Source: Pontimicrobium aquaticum (GTDB taxonomy: Bacteria > Bacteroidota > Bacteroidia > Flavobacteriales > Flavobacteriaceae). From it: 64,000 nucleotides of DNA. Made by a program: the position numbers and the translations under genes. Below the pieces are notes generated by a model. It made no database searches and was not told the origin of the DNA. It saw only the letters and a list, made by a program, of their open reading frames with translations. The stretch's first letter is position 1. Each line of letters opens with the position of its first letter. Shown here piece after piece: positions 43,403 to 53,101 of this stretch. The stretch spans positions 434,001-498,000 of the forward strand of contig NZ_SUPL01000002.1 in NCBI RefSeq assembly GCF_005047595.1. Reading direction: 5' to 3'.

Positions 43403-45621
43403 GTTGTAGTTGATGTTTGATTTTCTTTTAGCGCATCATATAGTTTTTTCTCAAAGTCTTCTTGTTTAAAAGGTTTCGAGATAATATCGTCAAATCCAGC
43501 TTCTTCAAACTCATGCATTTTATCTTCAAGCGTTACCGCTGTAAGTGCAAAAATTGTAAGCTCTTTGTCGAAAGCACGTATTTGTTTAGTAGCTTCTAAA
43601 CCACTAATTCCAGGCATATGTATGTCCATTAATACGACATCGTATTCCACTTCTTTTACTTTTTCAACAGCATCTTCACCGTTGTCCACCAAATCACAAG
43701 TTAAGTTCATCTTATTTAAGATTTTTTTAGTGATCATTTGGTTAATTTTGTTGTCTTCTACTACTAAAATTCTCACGTTTTCTAAATCTAAGTTATTTAA
43801 ATCATTTGCGTAATCTTTTTTATTTACTTCAGTCACTTCTTGACTTTCTTTTAAAGGTAGTTCTACAAAAAAGCTAGTTCCTTTCCCCAATTCACTTTTT
43901 AAATAAATTTTACCTTTTAAAATTTTAACTAAACCTTTTACAATTGAAAGCCCTAAACCAGTTCCGCCATATTTTCTATTAATTTGAACAGAGCCTTGTG
44001 AGAAGCTTTCAAACATACTTTCTTGCTTTTCTTTTGTAATCCCAATTCCGTTGTCTTCAACTTCAAGTCGGATGGTGTGTTTTTTATTTTTTAAACTTAA
44101 TTGAGTAACTCGCACCCATATGTCGCCATCTTTAGTGAATTTTATAGAATTACCAATGAGGTTAATAAGTATTTGAGATATTTTTAGTTGATCGCCATTA
44201 AATATTTCTGGAAGCTTTTTATCATACTCAAAATGTATATACACATTATTATCTAAAGCAGAATTATTTAATGCAGCGATGACGTTTTCAACTTTATTTT
44301 TAAGGTTGAAAATTTCAGGATCAAGTTCTACTTTATTGGCTTCAATTTTATTTATCTGGAGAATATCATTAATAAAGGTTAGTAAGTAATCTCCAGAGAA
44401 TTTTAGTGATTTTAAGTGTTGTAATTGCTCTGGTTTTGGGTCTTCCTCTAGTAACATGTTTGTTAAACCAGTAACTGCATACAGCGGTGTTCTTAACTCA
44501 TGTGTTACTGTTGACAGGAAGTTTGTTTTTGTTTTTGCAGCAATTTCTGCTCTTTCTTTTTCGGTTAATAATTCTTCATTTTTTCGATACAACATGTTAT
44601 TAGTTTTTAATCTAATATTGTTGTTCTTGTATAAGGATAGTGTAAGTAAAGAGAGTATGGTTATTAAACCAACGCTTAAAATTGTAGTTAATCTATTTAA
44701 ACTATCCGATTCGTTTTTTGCTTTAATCTCTTCGGCTTGTGTTTGAATTAAAGTATCTTTATCTGCATCAATAATTTCTTTTTCGGCAATTAAGTGCTCT
44801 TTTTTAATGTTTGCTATAGAGTCGCTTAGTTTTATATATAGATTTAAATTTTGATTAGCTAATTGGTAGTTGCCAGTTTCTTCGTAAATAGTACTTAATA
44901 CTTTGTATCCTTCATTTATAACATCGATGTTTTCGCTGCTTTTTGCAATGTTTACACCTTCTTTTGCTTGATTTAATGCGCGATTATATTTTTGTTCTTT
45001 ACAGGCTATAATAGCACTTTTAATAAGCGCAGAACTTTGGGTTACAGGTAAATTGTATTTTTTAGATAAGATAATTGCCTTATCTACTAATGCATTGGCT
45101 TCAGTTAAGTTATTTTGAGCTATATAGGCTTTAGCTTCATTTAAGGTTACTTTTGCTACAAGTTCGTTAATGCCTTCTTCCTCAAAAATAGCTTTTGCAG
45201 ATTTTAAATAATCTAAAGCGTTAGTAAAATCTTCTTGTGCTAAATAAATAATACCACAGGTATATCGAGATACAGCAAGATTAACTCTATCGTCTATCCT
45301 GCTTTGAATATTCATTGCTTTAATAATCGTGTAATTTGCTTCTTGGTATTTCTCTAGGTTGTACTGTAGGTTTGCAATTTTAGAGAGTATAATACCTTGA
45401 TCCTTGTCACTTTCTATTTTCTCAGCAATTAATAATGCTTTTTCAAGTGTAGTAACTGCATTATAGTAATTAGAAAGTTGTGTTTCTTTATCTGCTTCAC
45501 TAATAAAAAAGTCGATTTTATTTTTGTCTAAAGCAACATCGTTCTCAATGGAATCTTGAGGGTAAAAATTAGTGGTTAGTAAGACTAAAAAAACAAATAT
45601 GTAATATTTGATTTGGGACAT
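43399..45621 (-). CDS. Hybrid sensor histidine kinase with TPR sensor and receiver domain
   Basis: 740 residues. Signal peptide (about 1-22), then five or six TPR units (40-290; YYNAVTTLEKALLIAEK), a membrane helix (about 305-325), a coiled-coil linker, a HisKA box STVTHELRTPLYAV (His about 376), an HATPase with NLIGNSIKFT, DNGIG and GTGLGLSIVKG, and a C-terminal receiver whose phospho-acceptor Asp is in DVVLMDIHMPG (about 664). No cognate DNA-binding regulator is adjacent. This is a phosphorelay protein that probably senses through a periplasmic TPR domain. Confidence 0.92.
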   Translation of the reverse strand: MSQIKYYIFVFLVLLTTNFYPQDSIENDVALDKNKIDFFISEADKETQLSNYYNAVTTLEKALLIAEKIESDKDQGIILSKIANLQYNLEKYQEANYTIIKAMNIQSRIDDRVNLAVSRYTCGIIYLAQEDFTNALDYLKSAKAIFEEEGINELVAKVTLNEAKAYIAQNNLTEANALVDKAIILSKKYNLPVTQSSALIKSAIIACKEQKYNRALNQAKEGVNIAKSSENIDVINEGYKVLSTIYEETGNYQLANQNLNLYIKLSDSIANIKKEHLIAEKEIIDADKDTLIQTQAEEIKAKNESDSLNRLTTILSVGLITILSLLTLSLYKNNNIRLKTNNMLYRKNEELLTEKERAEIAAKTKTNFLSTVTHELRTPLYAVTGLTNMLLEEDPKPEQLQHLKSLKFSGDYLLTFINDILQINKIEANKVELDPEIFNLKNKVENVIAALNNSALDNNVYIHFEYDKKLPEIFNGDQLKISQILINLIGNSIKFTKDGDIWVRVTQLSLKNKKHTIRLEVEDNGIGITKEKQESMFESFSQGSVQINRKYGGTGLGLSIVKGLVKILKGKIYLKSELGKGTSFFVELPLKESQEVTEVNKKDYANDLNNLDLENVRILVVEDNKINQMITKKILNKMNLTCDLVDNGEDAVEKVKEVEYDVVLMDIHMPGISGLEATKQIRAFDKELTIFALTAVTLEDKMHEFEEAGFDDIISKPFKQEDFEKKLYDALKENQTSTTT

Positions 45622-45631
45622 TTTTAGATCG

Positions 45632-45704
45632 TTTTATCGACAAATATAACATTTTATTCGATAAAATGCATTTTTTTTTAAAAAATGTGCATTTGGTCGA
45701 TAAA
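45632..45704. promoter_or_regulatory. Inverted repeats flanking the histidine kinase promoter
   Basis: Perfect 9-bp inverted repeat TTTTATCGA (45632-45640) and TCGATAAAA (45658-45666), 17 bases apart. A third TCGATAAA (45697-45704) abuts the gap stop. Between the arms is TATATTTG on the minus strand (complement of 45641-45648), a -7 box of the kinase gene. The arrangement suggests binding by a dimeric regulator. The regulator itself is not identified. Confidence 0.5.
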
Positions 45705-46700
45705 TTATATTTCTTCTAATTTAGAAATTAAATCAATAATTCTACTCGAATAACCTGTTTCGTTATCGTACCAGCCAATAATTTTAACCATATTCCCTAT
45801 AACGGAAGTCATTTGAGAGTCGAAAATACAAGAATGTGTATTTCCTACAATATCAATTGATACAATAGGATCGTTGGTATATTCTAAAATACCTTTGTAC
45901 TTATTTTTGGAAGCTTCTTTAAAAGCGTTATTTACTTCGTTTACGGTTACATTTTGTTTTACATTAAAAGTAATATCTGTGAGTGAACCATTTGCAACAG
46001 GAACTCTAATGCCACAACCTCCTATAACATCAGATAATTCAGGAAATATTTTAGTTAATGCTTTGGCAGCTCCAGTAGTGGTTGGTACAATAGATTGACC
46101 TGCAGCTCTAGCGCGCCTTAAATCGCGATGGGGTTGATCGTGTAAACTCTGATCGGTGGTGTAGGAGTGAATGGTAGTTATGTATGCTTGTTTTATACCA
46201 CATAGATTATTGATAATATCTATCATAGGTGCGGCATTATTAGTTGTACATGAAGCATTAGAAACTATTACATCTTTTTTGTTTATTATATAATCGTTTA
46301 CTCCTAAAACAATTGTATTTATAGAGTCATCAGTTGGAGGTACAGATAGTATTACTTTTGATGCACCATTATGAATATGGTGCATTAAATCTTCAGTAGT
46401 TTTAAATTTTCCTGAAGCTTCAATAACAACATCTACATTGTACGGTTTCCAGTTAATTGATTTTGGATGCTTTTTATTTTGGATGTTTACTTTATAGCTA
46501 TCTATAATTATATGCTTGTCATCAAACGAAATGGTATTTGATAAAACACCATGAATACTATCATACTTTAACAGATGGCTAAGAGTTTTACTATCTGCTA
46601 AATCGTTTATAGCAACAACTCTAATGTTTGGATTATTAAGTAGAAGTCTAAATACACGTCTGCCAATTCTACCAAATCCGTTTATGGCAACATTAATCAT
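45705..46700 (-). CDS. gap: Type I glyceraldehyde-3-phosphate dehydrogenase
   Basis: Oxidative phosphorylation of GAP in glycolysis, or the reverse. It has an NAD motif INGFGRIGRRVFRLL at the N-terminus, catalytic Cys in SNASCTTNNAAP (about 150), and HSYTTDQSLHDQPHRDLRRARAAGQSIVPTTTG. INDLADSKT near 33 has an Asp at the cofactor-selecting position, which favours NAD. It is 331 aa. It follows lipA by 2 bases in one transcript, an unusual pairing. Genomes of this group often have a second gap. Confidence 0.95.
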   Translation of the reverse strand: MINVAINGFGRIGRRVFRLLLNNPNIRVVAINDLADSKTLSHLLKYDSIHGVLSNTISFDDKHIIIDSYKVNIQNKKHPKSINWKPYNVDVVIEASGKFKTTEDLMHHIHNGASKVILSVPPTDDSINTIVLGVNDYIINKKDVIVSNASCTTNNAAPMIDIINNLCGIKQAYITTIHSYTTDQSLHDQPHRDLRRARAAGQSIVPTTTGAAKALTKIFPELSDVIGGCGIRVPVANGSLTDITFNVKQNVTVNEVNNAFKEASKNKYKGILEYTNDPIVSIDIVGNTHSCIFDSQMTSVIGNMVKIIGWYDNETGYSSRIIDLISKLEEI

Positions 46701-46702
46701 AT

Positions 46703-47572
46703 TTAATTAATATGTTTTTGAGCTTTATATGAAGATCTTACTAAAGCGCTGCTTTCCACATGACGAAATCCAAGATTAAGTCCAATTTCCTTATATTCTT
46801 GGAATTGGTCTGGTGTAACAAAGCGTTGTACAGGTAAGTGCTTTTTACTTGGCTGTAAATATTGCCCAATGGTAACCACATCTACCTTAGCGTCTTTAAG
46901 TTCGTGAAGCGTTTCAATAACTTCTTCTCGTTCTTCACCTAAACCAAGCATGATACCAGTTTTAGTTCTGCGTTGACCGTTGTCTTTTAAATATTTTAAA
47001 ACTTCCAAGCTTCTGTCGTATTTTGCTTGAATACGAACCTCTCTTGTTAAACGACGTACAGTTTCCATGTTATGAGAAATAACTTCGGGAGCGACTTCTA
47101 AAACTCTATCTAAATGCTGTTCAATACCTTGAAAATCAGGAATTAAAGTTTCCATTGTGGTTTCAGGATTCATACGTCTTACTGCTTTTACGGTTTCAGC
47201 CCACATTATGCTTCCCATGTCTTTTAAATCGTCTCTATCAACACTCGTTAAAACCGCATGTTTGATATTCATTATTTTTATAGAACGTGCTACTTTTTCT
47301 GGTTCGTCCCAATCTACTGATTCAGGTCTTCCAGTTTTTACACCACAAAAGCCACACGAACGTGTGCAAATGTTACCAAGAATCATAAAGGTTGCGGTTC
47401 CTTCTCCCCAACATTCGCCCATGTTTGGGCAACTTCCAGAGGTGCAAATAGTATTTAGCTTATATTTATCAACCAGTCCTCTTAACTCGGTATATTTTTT
47501 ACCTGTAGGCAGTTTAACTCTAAGCCATTTAGGTTTTGGTTCACGCTTGGTTGTAATTGATTCGGTACTCAT
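46703..47572 (-). CDS. lipA: Lipoyl synthase
   Basis: Radical-SAM enzyme that inserts two sulfurs into octanoyl groups of 2-oxoacid dehydrogenases. The auxiliary cluster motif [12 protein letters not shown] lies near residue 43 and the radical-SAM motif CTRSCGFC near residue 68. The remaining blocks are typical ([17 protein letters not shown]). 289 aa, normal. It precedes gap with a 2-base spacer. Confidence 0.96.
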   Translation of the reverse strand: MSTESITTKREPKPKWLRVKLPTGKKYTELRGLVDKYKLNTICTSGSCPNMGECWGEGTATFMILGNICTRSCGFCGVKTGRPESVDWDEPEKVARSIKIMNIKHAVLTSVDRDDLKDMGSIMWAETVKAVRRMNPETTMETLIPDFQGIEQHLDRVLEVAPEVISHNMETVRRLTREVRIQAKYDRSLEVLKYLKDNGQRRTKTGIMLGLGEEREEVIETLHELKDAKVDVVTIGQYLQPSKKHLPVQRFVTPDQFQEYKEIGLNLGFRHVESSALVRSSYKAQKHIN

Positions 47573-47623
47573 ACGTTTTATAATAATGACTGCAAAGATA
47601 CAAAGTATAGAATTAAAAATAGG

Positions 47624-48853
47624 CTATAAAGTGGTTAGATAATAAATGCTAAATCCTATTAAAAAAATTATTCCTAACCAGCTTAAAATATGCATTTTTA
47701 AAGATGGTCTTGCCTTTTCAGGAGTATGCTTACTACTAATTAACTTATAGTTTATAATAGCATAGAATGGTGCTGTTAAAAACGAAAGAACCGTAGCTAT
47801 TTTTACAAGCAACCCCATTTCGGAAGCGAAAGCAAAAAATATAATTATGGTACCAATGGCTAAGGTGAAAATCCAATATAAAAATCCATTTTTAAATGTT
47901 TTATTAAATAGTAACTGCGTAGTTCTATGCATAGCTCTTGGTGAAGCGTCTAGTGTTGTAAGTGTAGTACTAAACATGGTGGTAAATGCAGCAATACCAA
48001 TAATAATGTAAGCCCAATTACCTAAGCTAGTTGTGTACATTTCTATTAATTGATTAGAAAATTCGCTAGCAGCACCACTAAATGTTTCGCCACTATTAAA
48101 CATTACTAAGCATCCTAAAAGGACAAATCCGATTCCTAAAATTATAGTGCTAATATACCCAACGTTAAAGTCAAATAAAGCAGATTTAGCATTAAATTCT
48201 TTGTCTTCCTTTCTTTTTTCAACAGCCCATAATGAGTGCCATATCGAAATATCTAAAGGTGCTGGCATCCAGCCCATAAAAGCAATTAAAAAGCCTATTT
48301 CTAAAGTTTCTTTTGGTAACACTTGGGCCATTGAAATAGGAGTATCGTTACTAACTAGAGCAACTACTACTGCAGCAATGGTACTAATTGATAGCGTGAT
48401 TATTATAATTTTTATTAAACCGTCAAGTAGTTTGTATTTACCTATTATTAGAAGCACAAGACATATTGCTAAAATAATGACTGTCCAAATTTTAACAGCT
48501 AATTCGGCATTGAAACCCAAATTTCCAAATAACGACGATGCTAAACCTGCTGAAACAATAGTTACAGCTGTTTGAATAGCGAACATTGTTCCAAAAGTTA
48601 ATACATAGTAGGTTATTAAGATACCATTGCCCATTTTTTTGTAACCATCTAATAAGCTTTCGCCAGTAGCTGATGCATATCTTGGACCGAATTGAAAGAA
48701 AGGATATTTAAAAAGATTTACTAATAATAAAGCCCAAAGCAAGCCTAATCCAAAGTCGGCTCCAGCTCTTGTTGATTGTACCAAATGTGATACACCAATG
48801 GCTGCACCTGCAAACAACAAACCTGGACCAAGCTTTTTAAGATTAATTGTCAT
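47624..48853 (-). CDS. Nramp-like transporter with altered metal-site motifs
   Basis: 409 residues, about 11 membrane helices with the fold and opening of the Nramp family (LKKLGPGLLFAGAAIGVSHL). Compared with classical Mn2+/Fe2+ carriers, the DPGN in TM1 is replaced by GVSH (about 20-23), and the TM6 motif MPHN by MPAP in GWMPAPLDISIW. The canonical metal ligands are therefore absent and the substrate is open; distant Nramp relatives carry other ions. It overlaps the sigma factor gene by 4 bases and belongs to its operon. Confidence 0.8.
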   Translation of the reverse strand: MTINLKKLGPGLLFAGAAIGVSHLVQSTRAGADFGLGLLWALLLVNLFKYPFFQFGPRYASATGESLLDGYKKMGNGILITYYVLTFGTMFAIQTAVTIVSAGLASSLFGNLGFNAELAVKIWTVIILAICLVLLIIGKYKLLDGLIKIIIITLSISTIAAVVVALVSNDTPISMAQVLPKETLEIGFLIAFMGWMPAPLDISIWHSLWAVEKRKEDKEFNAKSALFDFNVGYISTIILGIGFVLLGCLVMFNSGETFSGAASEFSNQLIEMYTTSLGNWAYIIIGIAAFTTMFSTTLTTLDASPRAMHRTTQLLFNKTFKNGFLYWIFTLAIGTIIIFFAFASEMGLLVKIATVLSFLTAPFYAIINYKLISSKHTPEKARPSLKMHILSWLGIIFLIGFSIYYLTTL

Positions 48854-49401
48854 TTCTTTTTTAGAATAATTTCTGCAAGGAGCTTTTTTGCTCTTAGTAG
48901 CTTAACTTTAACATTACTCATTGGTTCATTAAGAATGTTAGAGATTTCTAAATAACTAAGTTCTTGAAAGTAACGTAAGTTTATTACTTCTTGATAATGA
49001 GGTTTTAACTTTTTTATATCGCGTAATAATTTTGCTAAATTTTGCTCTGTAATAATAGTGTCTTCTATGGTTGGTGTTTCGTCAACAATGCCTTTAACAC
49101 GTTCGTCGTGGTCATCACTTCTTTCATTTGAAATAGATTTCTTTTTCACTCTTAAAAAATCAACATGAATATTTTTTGCGATAGTGATAAGCCATGTTTT
49201 AAACTTATATTTTTCTTTATAAGTGTCTATTTTGTCAAAAGCTCTAGAGAAGGTTTGTATGGTAATATCTTCAGCATCATTTTCGTTTTGAGTTCGTTTA
49301 AGTAAAAAACCGTAAACATCATTCCAAAAGGTGTCTAACAGAAAATTGAAAGCTATTTGATTGTTTTCTTTTGCTTTTTTAATGGCATCTTTTATTTCCA
49401 A
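48850..49401 (-). CDS. ECF-type RNA polymerase sigma factor
   Basis: 183 residues. Region 2 is DAEDITIQTFSRAFDKIDTYKEKYKFKTWLITIAKNIHVDFLR (about 42-82), and region 4 is LKPHYQEVINLRYFQELSYLEISNILNEPMSNVKVKLLRAKKLL (about 130-175). No anti-sigma gene is adjacent: the gene is embedded between a glycosyltransferase (10-base overlap) and an Nramp-like transporter (4-base overlap). That suggests the sigma level is set by operon transcription or by a distant anti-sigma. Confidence 0.9.
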   Translation of the reverse strand: MEIKDAIKKAKENNQIAFNFLLDTFWNDVYGFLLKRTQNENDAEDITIQTFSRAFDKIDTYKEKYKFKTWLITIAKNIHVDFLRVKKKSISNERSDDHDERVKGIVDETPTIEDTIITEQNLAKLLRDIKKLKPHYQEVINLRYFQELSYLEISNILNEPMSNVKVKLLRAKKLLAEIILKKK

Positions 49402-50498
49402 CGATTGTGTTTTGAAGTATTATTAGATATAAAGATAGCCATTTGTGAGACAATTAAAAACAATTCAACAACAGGAAGGAAAATTAAAAGATCTTTTTCG
49501 TTTAGTTTTTTAGCAGACATTCCTATAATAATATATTGTACAATAAATCGTACAAGAATTAATCCTAAAACAATTTTCCAGTTAAATAAAGCCATAAGAA
49601 GGATTAAGCTTAAAATCCAAAAGAGAATTTGGGAGACATAAAACAATCCTAAAATTAGTTTGTGTTTTAGTTTGTAATATTTGGCAGTAGAAACATGTCG
49701 TTTTTTTTGGGTAATCCATTCCGATAATGAATGTTTAGGAATAGATTCAGTAAAGCTGTCTTTAGAAATACATATAGTTGTGTTTGTTGCATCTGCAATT
49801 TGGTTTACAAACAAATCATCGTCACCAGAGCGAACATTCATATGATTCATAAAGCCACGAGCTTCAAAAAAGGTTTCTTTTCTGTATGCTAGATTTCTGC
49901 CAACAGCCATATATGGCATTCCAATTTTTGCATAGGAGAAGCATTGAATAGCAGTTAGAAGTGTTTCGAAGCGAATGAGTTTATTTAAAAAACCTTTACC
50001 TTTTCTATAAGCACCATAACCCAACACGATTCTTTTTTTGTTGGTAAAATGACTACTCATTTCTTTAATCCAGTTTTTAGATAGTGGTTTACAGTCGGCA
50101 TCTGTAAAAAGGAGAAAATTGTTTGATGATGCCTTTATACCAAGTGTTAAGGCATATTTTTTATTTCCCCAAAAGGCTTCAATAGGCTTTACATCTACAA
50201 TCTTAATGTTATTATTTGTAGCTTGAAACGATTTCATGACCGCTAAGGTTTCGTCATTAGAGCAATCGTTAATTAAAACCAATTCAAACGATGGATAATC
50301 TTGATCTAATATTAGCGGAATAAATTCTTTTAAGTTTTTTGCCTCATTTTTTGCACAAACAAGTACAGAAACGGCTATGTTTTTTTGTTTTTGTGGATAA
50401 TGATTTAGAAGAATAAACTGTGAAAAAATACTGTAATAAAGTAGTTGAATAATTACAACTGTAATAAATGTGTAAAATAATGCATTTAATACAATCAT
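49392..50498 (-). CDS. Family 2 glycosyltransferase (membrane)
   Basis: 368 residues. An N-terminal membrane helix, then the GT-A core: VSVLVCAKNEAKNLKEFIPLILDQDYPSFELVLINDCSNDETL with the nucleotide-sugar DxD-type FTDADCKPL (about 130-138), acceptor-side GDDDLFVNQ, QKKRHVSTAKYY (QxxRW-like, here QKKRH), and two C-terminal membrane helices. The layout resembles processive or hydroxylipid-glycosylating enzymes. Substrate unknown. Upstream member of the sigma/Nramp operon. Confidence 0.85.
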   Translation of the reverse strand: MIVLNALFYTFITVVIIQLLYYSIFSQFILLNHYPQKQKNIAVSVLVCAKNEAKNLKEFIPLILDQDYPSFELVLINDCSNDETLAVMKSFQATNNNIKIVDVKPIEAFWGNKKYALTLGIKASSNNFLLFTDADCKPLSKNWIKEMSSHFTNKKRIVLGYGAYRKGKGFLNKLIRFETLLTAIQCFSYAKIGMPYMAVGRNLAYRKETFFEARGFMNHMNVRSGDDDLFVNQIADATNTTICISKDSFTESIPKHSLSEWITQKKRHVSTAKYYKLKHKLILGLFYVSQILFWILSLILLMALFNWKIVLGLILVRFIVQYIIIGMSAKKLNEKDLLIFLPVVELFLIVSQMAIFISNNTSKHNRWK

Positions 50499-50504
50499 TA
50501 GAGC

Positions 50505-50708
50505 TTATGAGTGCTGAGGTTCATTACAGCTTTTAAATTGATCTGGGGTTTTTCCACAAAAACCACAAGCTTGCCCATCTTTGTTTAACATAGGATTTTG
50601 GCTAGCACAAGTTCCAGCAAATTCCCCATCCTTTTTTGCCCATAGTTTAATGGCAATTCCAGCTACAGCTACAGCTAATAAGACTAATGTGATAATAAGA
50701 AGTTTCAT
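50505..50708 (-). CDS. Small cysteine-containing membrane or secreted protein
   Basis: 67 residues: an N-terminal hydrophobic segment (IITLVLLAVAVAGIAIKLWA), then a soluble part with four cysteines arranged as C-x13-C-x2-C-x9-C (TCASQN... ACGFCGKTPDQFKSC), able to bind one metal or form disulfides. It matches a short flavobacterial family labelled only membrane or secreted protein. It ends 6 bases upstream of the glycosyltransferase start and probably opens that operon. Confidence 0.7.
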   Translation of the reverse strand: MKLLIITLVLLAVAVAGIAIKLWAKKDGEFAGTCASQNPMLNKDGQACGFCGKTPDQFKSCNEPQHS

Positions 50709-50857
50709 ATACTAAAAATTTATGCAAAGATAATTCATTCTAGTAAATTATTATAGTAAACCGTGTTTTAGTATTTGTGTATCATAGATTAAAAATATAA
50801 ACACCTTATTATTAATTGCTTATATTTATTAATGTCTAACTAATTAAATAAACTATT

Positions 50858-51559
50858 ATGAAAAAAAATATTTCAGAATTATTTGGAACGTTTTGCCTTA
50901 CACTATTTGGCTGTGGTGCCGCAGCAATTGCAGGAGGAACAGTTGGTGCTGTATCTGGACTTGGGCTATTGGGAATTTCACTAGCTTTTGGTTTGGCTGT
51001 GGTTGTTATGGCTTATACTATCGGTCCTATATCTGGTTGTCATATCAATCCTGCAATTTCAATAGGTATGTTAGCAGCTGGTAAATTATCAGTTAAGGAT
51101 ACAGTAGGTTATGTTATTGGACAAAGTATTGGAGCAGTGTTAGCTATTTTAGTATTATCAACGTTGCTAAACGGACAATCAGGATTTGTTGCAGGAGAAT
51201 GGGCTTATGGTTCTAACGGTTGGGGAGAAGGATATCTTGGAAACTATTCTATGCAAGCAGCATTTATAGCTGAACTTGTTTTTACAGCTATTTTCTTAAT
51301 AGTAATTCATGCGGTTACGTCTAAATTAGGCAACGTTACTATGGCTGGATTAGCCATAGGTTTAACTTTGGTTTTAATACATATGGTTGCTATTCCAATA
51401 ACAGGGACTTCAGTTAATCCAGCGAGAAGTTTGGGCCCAGCAATTTTTGCAGGAGGAATGGCTTTACAACAACTTTGGCTATTTATTGTAGCTCCAATAG
51501 TTGGAGCCATTATTGGTACTCTAGCATGGAAGTATGCGATAGCAACTGAAAATAATTAA
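50858..51559 (+). CDS. aqpZ: Aquaporin (AqpZ-like water channel)
   Basis: 233 residues, six helices plus two half-helices. Both NPA boxes are present: GCHINPAISIG (about 62-72) and GTSVNPARSLGP (about 187-198). The residues before the second box and the arginine after it are those of the narrow water-selective branch rather than the glycerol facilitators. It stands alone with its own terminator. Confidence 0.93.
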   Translation: MKKNISELFGTFCLTLFGCGAAAIAGGTVGAVSGLGLLGISLAFGLAVVVMAYTIGPISGCHINPAISIGMLAAGKLSVKDTVGYVIGQSIGAVLAILVLSTLLNGQSGFVAGEWAYGSNGWGEGYLGNYSMQAAFIAELVFTAIFLIVIHAVTSKLGNVTMAGLAIGLTLVLIHMVAIPITGTSVNPARSLGPAIFAGGMALQQLWLFIVAPIVGAIIGTLAWKYAIATENN

Positions 51560-51562
51560 ATA

Positions 51563-51596
51563 AAAAAAGAGACTTTAAATTTAAAGGCTCTTTTTT
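51563..51596 (+). terminator. Terminator of aqpZ
   Basis: 17-bp inverted repeat with one central mismatch: AAAAAAGAGaCTTTAAA / TTTAAAGgCTCTTTTTT. It begins 4 bases after the stop codon. Confidence 0.85.
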
Positions 51597-51614
51597 ATAA
51601 CTAAGCGTGCTGTG

Positions 51615-52409
51615 TTATTTGTCTTTCTTTTTTAAAGAAATTTCGGCAACCGAATTTTCTAAAGAAGCATTATTATTGCCACCTTTTGGTTCGATTGTAA
51701 TGTTTAAACTTAAGGCGTCTTCAATATACGGAACCGATTTAAGTTTTCTATTTTCTATATCGAGTATTCCTAAATTTACCATTTTGTCTTGCATTTGCGC
51801 CCATAATTGGTAAGATTGCTCTTCAGATATTTCAGGAAGAGATACAACATCGATCAACGAAGATTTTTCAATTGGATTAATATATGCTACAGTTTTTAGG
51901 TCTTTGGCTCTATTATTTCCTCTTAAAACATACTTTTCTGTTTCAGGATTATTTAATCTCATGAATTGTCTCATAACATCATCAAGCTTACTATTGTTTT
52001 GTTGAATATCGTCTCTTAAATCGAAAATTTCTTCAACAATAGTGTTGTTTTCGTTAGCAAGTTTCTGGTTATTAGTATAAAGTGTATAAGATGTTCCAGC
52101 AAAAACTAAAGCTATAATGCTTGCTGCAATACTCCACCAATATGATATTTTTCGTTTAGACTGTAAGTGTATTACAGGTTTTTCGTTTATGGCATCTAAA
52201 ATAACATCTAGTGTATAAGAAGGAGGTCTAACAACTTGAGCTTTTGCAGCTAATTCTAGCTGGTCTTGCAACAAATTATACTCCTCTTGTACCTCTGGAT
52301 GTTTTAGCATAAATGACTCAACTGCTACAGTTTCTGAAGCTGTAGTAGCTCCAATTAAGTACTTGTCTAGTAAACCAGAATCTAAAAACTTTTGTACTTT
52401 TTTATCCAT
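51615..52409 (-). CDS. Anti-sigma factor (RskA-like)
   Basis: 264 residues. An N-terminal helical anti-sigma domain (about 1-75: FLDSGLLDKYLIGATTASETVAVESFMLKHPEVQEEY), a single membrane helix (about 88-112, YWWSIAASIIALVFAGTSY), and a C-terminal RskA domain (VAYINPIEKSSLIDVVSLPEISEEQSYQLWAQ) facing the periplasm. It is the partner of the sigma factor 11 bases upstream. The N-terminal domain lacks the HxxxCxxC zinc motif seen in many ZAS-type anti-sigma factors. Confidence 0.9.
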   Translation of the reverse strand: MDKKVQKFLDSGLLDKYLIGATTASETVAVESFMLKHPEVQEEYNLLQDQLELAAKAQVVRPPSYTLDVILDAINEKPVIHLQSKRKISYWWSIAASIIALVFAGTSYTLYTNNQKLANENNTIVEEIFDLRDDIQQNNSKLDDVMRQFMRLNNPETEKYVLRGNNRAKDLKTVAYINPIEKSSLIDVVSLPEISEEQSYQLWAQMQDKMVNLGILDIENRKLKSVPYIEDALSLNITIEPKGGNNNASLENSVAEISLKKKDK

Positions 52410-52420
52410 GACTGTAATTT

Positions 52421-52951
52421 TTATGGATTATAGATTTTTTTTAATTCTCTTAATCCAATTTTTAATCTGGACTTTATCGTTCCAAGAGGAATGTCTAATT
52501 CATCGCTAGCTTCCTGTTGTGTCATGCCTTCAAAAAACAAGGCTTTTAACACTTCTTGGTACTTCTCGTCCAATGTTGCAACATGCTTTTGTAAATCTAA
52601 TGTGTCTTGATTTAACTCAGCTGTTGATATTTTATATACGTTTGAATCGGCAATTTGGATTTCCTTTTCAAATTTTAAATTATGACTTCGTAATTTGTCG
52701 ATTGCTGTATTTCGTGCAATGCGATATAACCAAGTAAATAATTTGGCTTTTTTTTCGTCATATTTTTGTGAATATCTCCAAACTTTAATAAATGTTTCTT
52801 GTAGAACATCTTGAGCCATAGCCTCATCCTTTATTATTTTTTGGATGACACCTAGTAACGCTCCAGAATAATTCTCGTAAATTATCGGAATGGCTCTTTT
52901 ATCTCCTTCTTTAAGAAGGCTAACAATATGTTGCTCTATTAATGAAACCAA
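52421..52951 (-). CDS. ECF sigma factor paired with an RskA-type anti-sigma
   Basis: 176 residues. Region 2 is DEAMAQDVLQETFIKVWRYSQKYDEKKAKLFTWLYRIARNTAIDKLRS, and region 4 is LDEKYQEVLKALFFEGMTQQEASDELDIPLGTIKSRLKIGLREL. The family with an RskA-type partner resembles SigK. The two genes form a classical stress-response unit. The regulon and the signal are unknown. Confidence 0.9.
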   Translation of the reverse strand: MVSLIEQHIVSLLKEGDKRAIPIIYENYSGALLGVIQKIIKDEAMAQDVLQETFIKVWRYSQKYDEKKAKLFTWLYRIARNTAIDKLRSHNLKFEKEIQIADSNVYKISTAELNQDTLDLQKHVATLDEKYQEVLKALFFEGMTQQEASDELDIPLGTIKSRLKIGLRELKKIYNP

Positions 52952-53101
52952 GTTAGGTGTATATTTTTTACATGAAATTAAAATGTTTTGTTAGGTCATA
53001 ATACCTAACTATAAATTTAATAAAAATCAAGATAGTTAGTATTTGTTTTAAATTTTGGTGTTAAAGAGGTTTAAAATTTCTAATTAGTGTAACGTAAAAT
53101 G

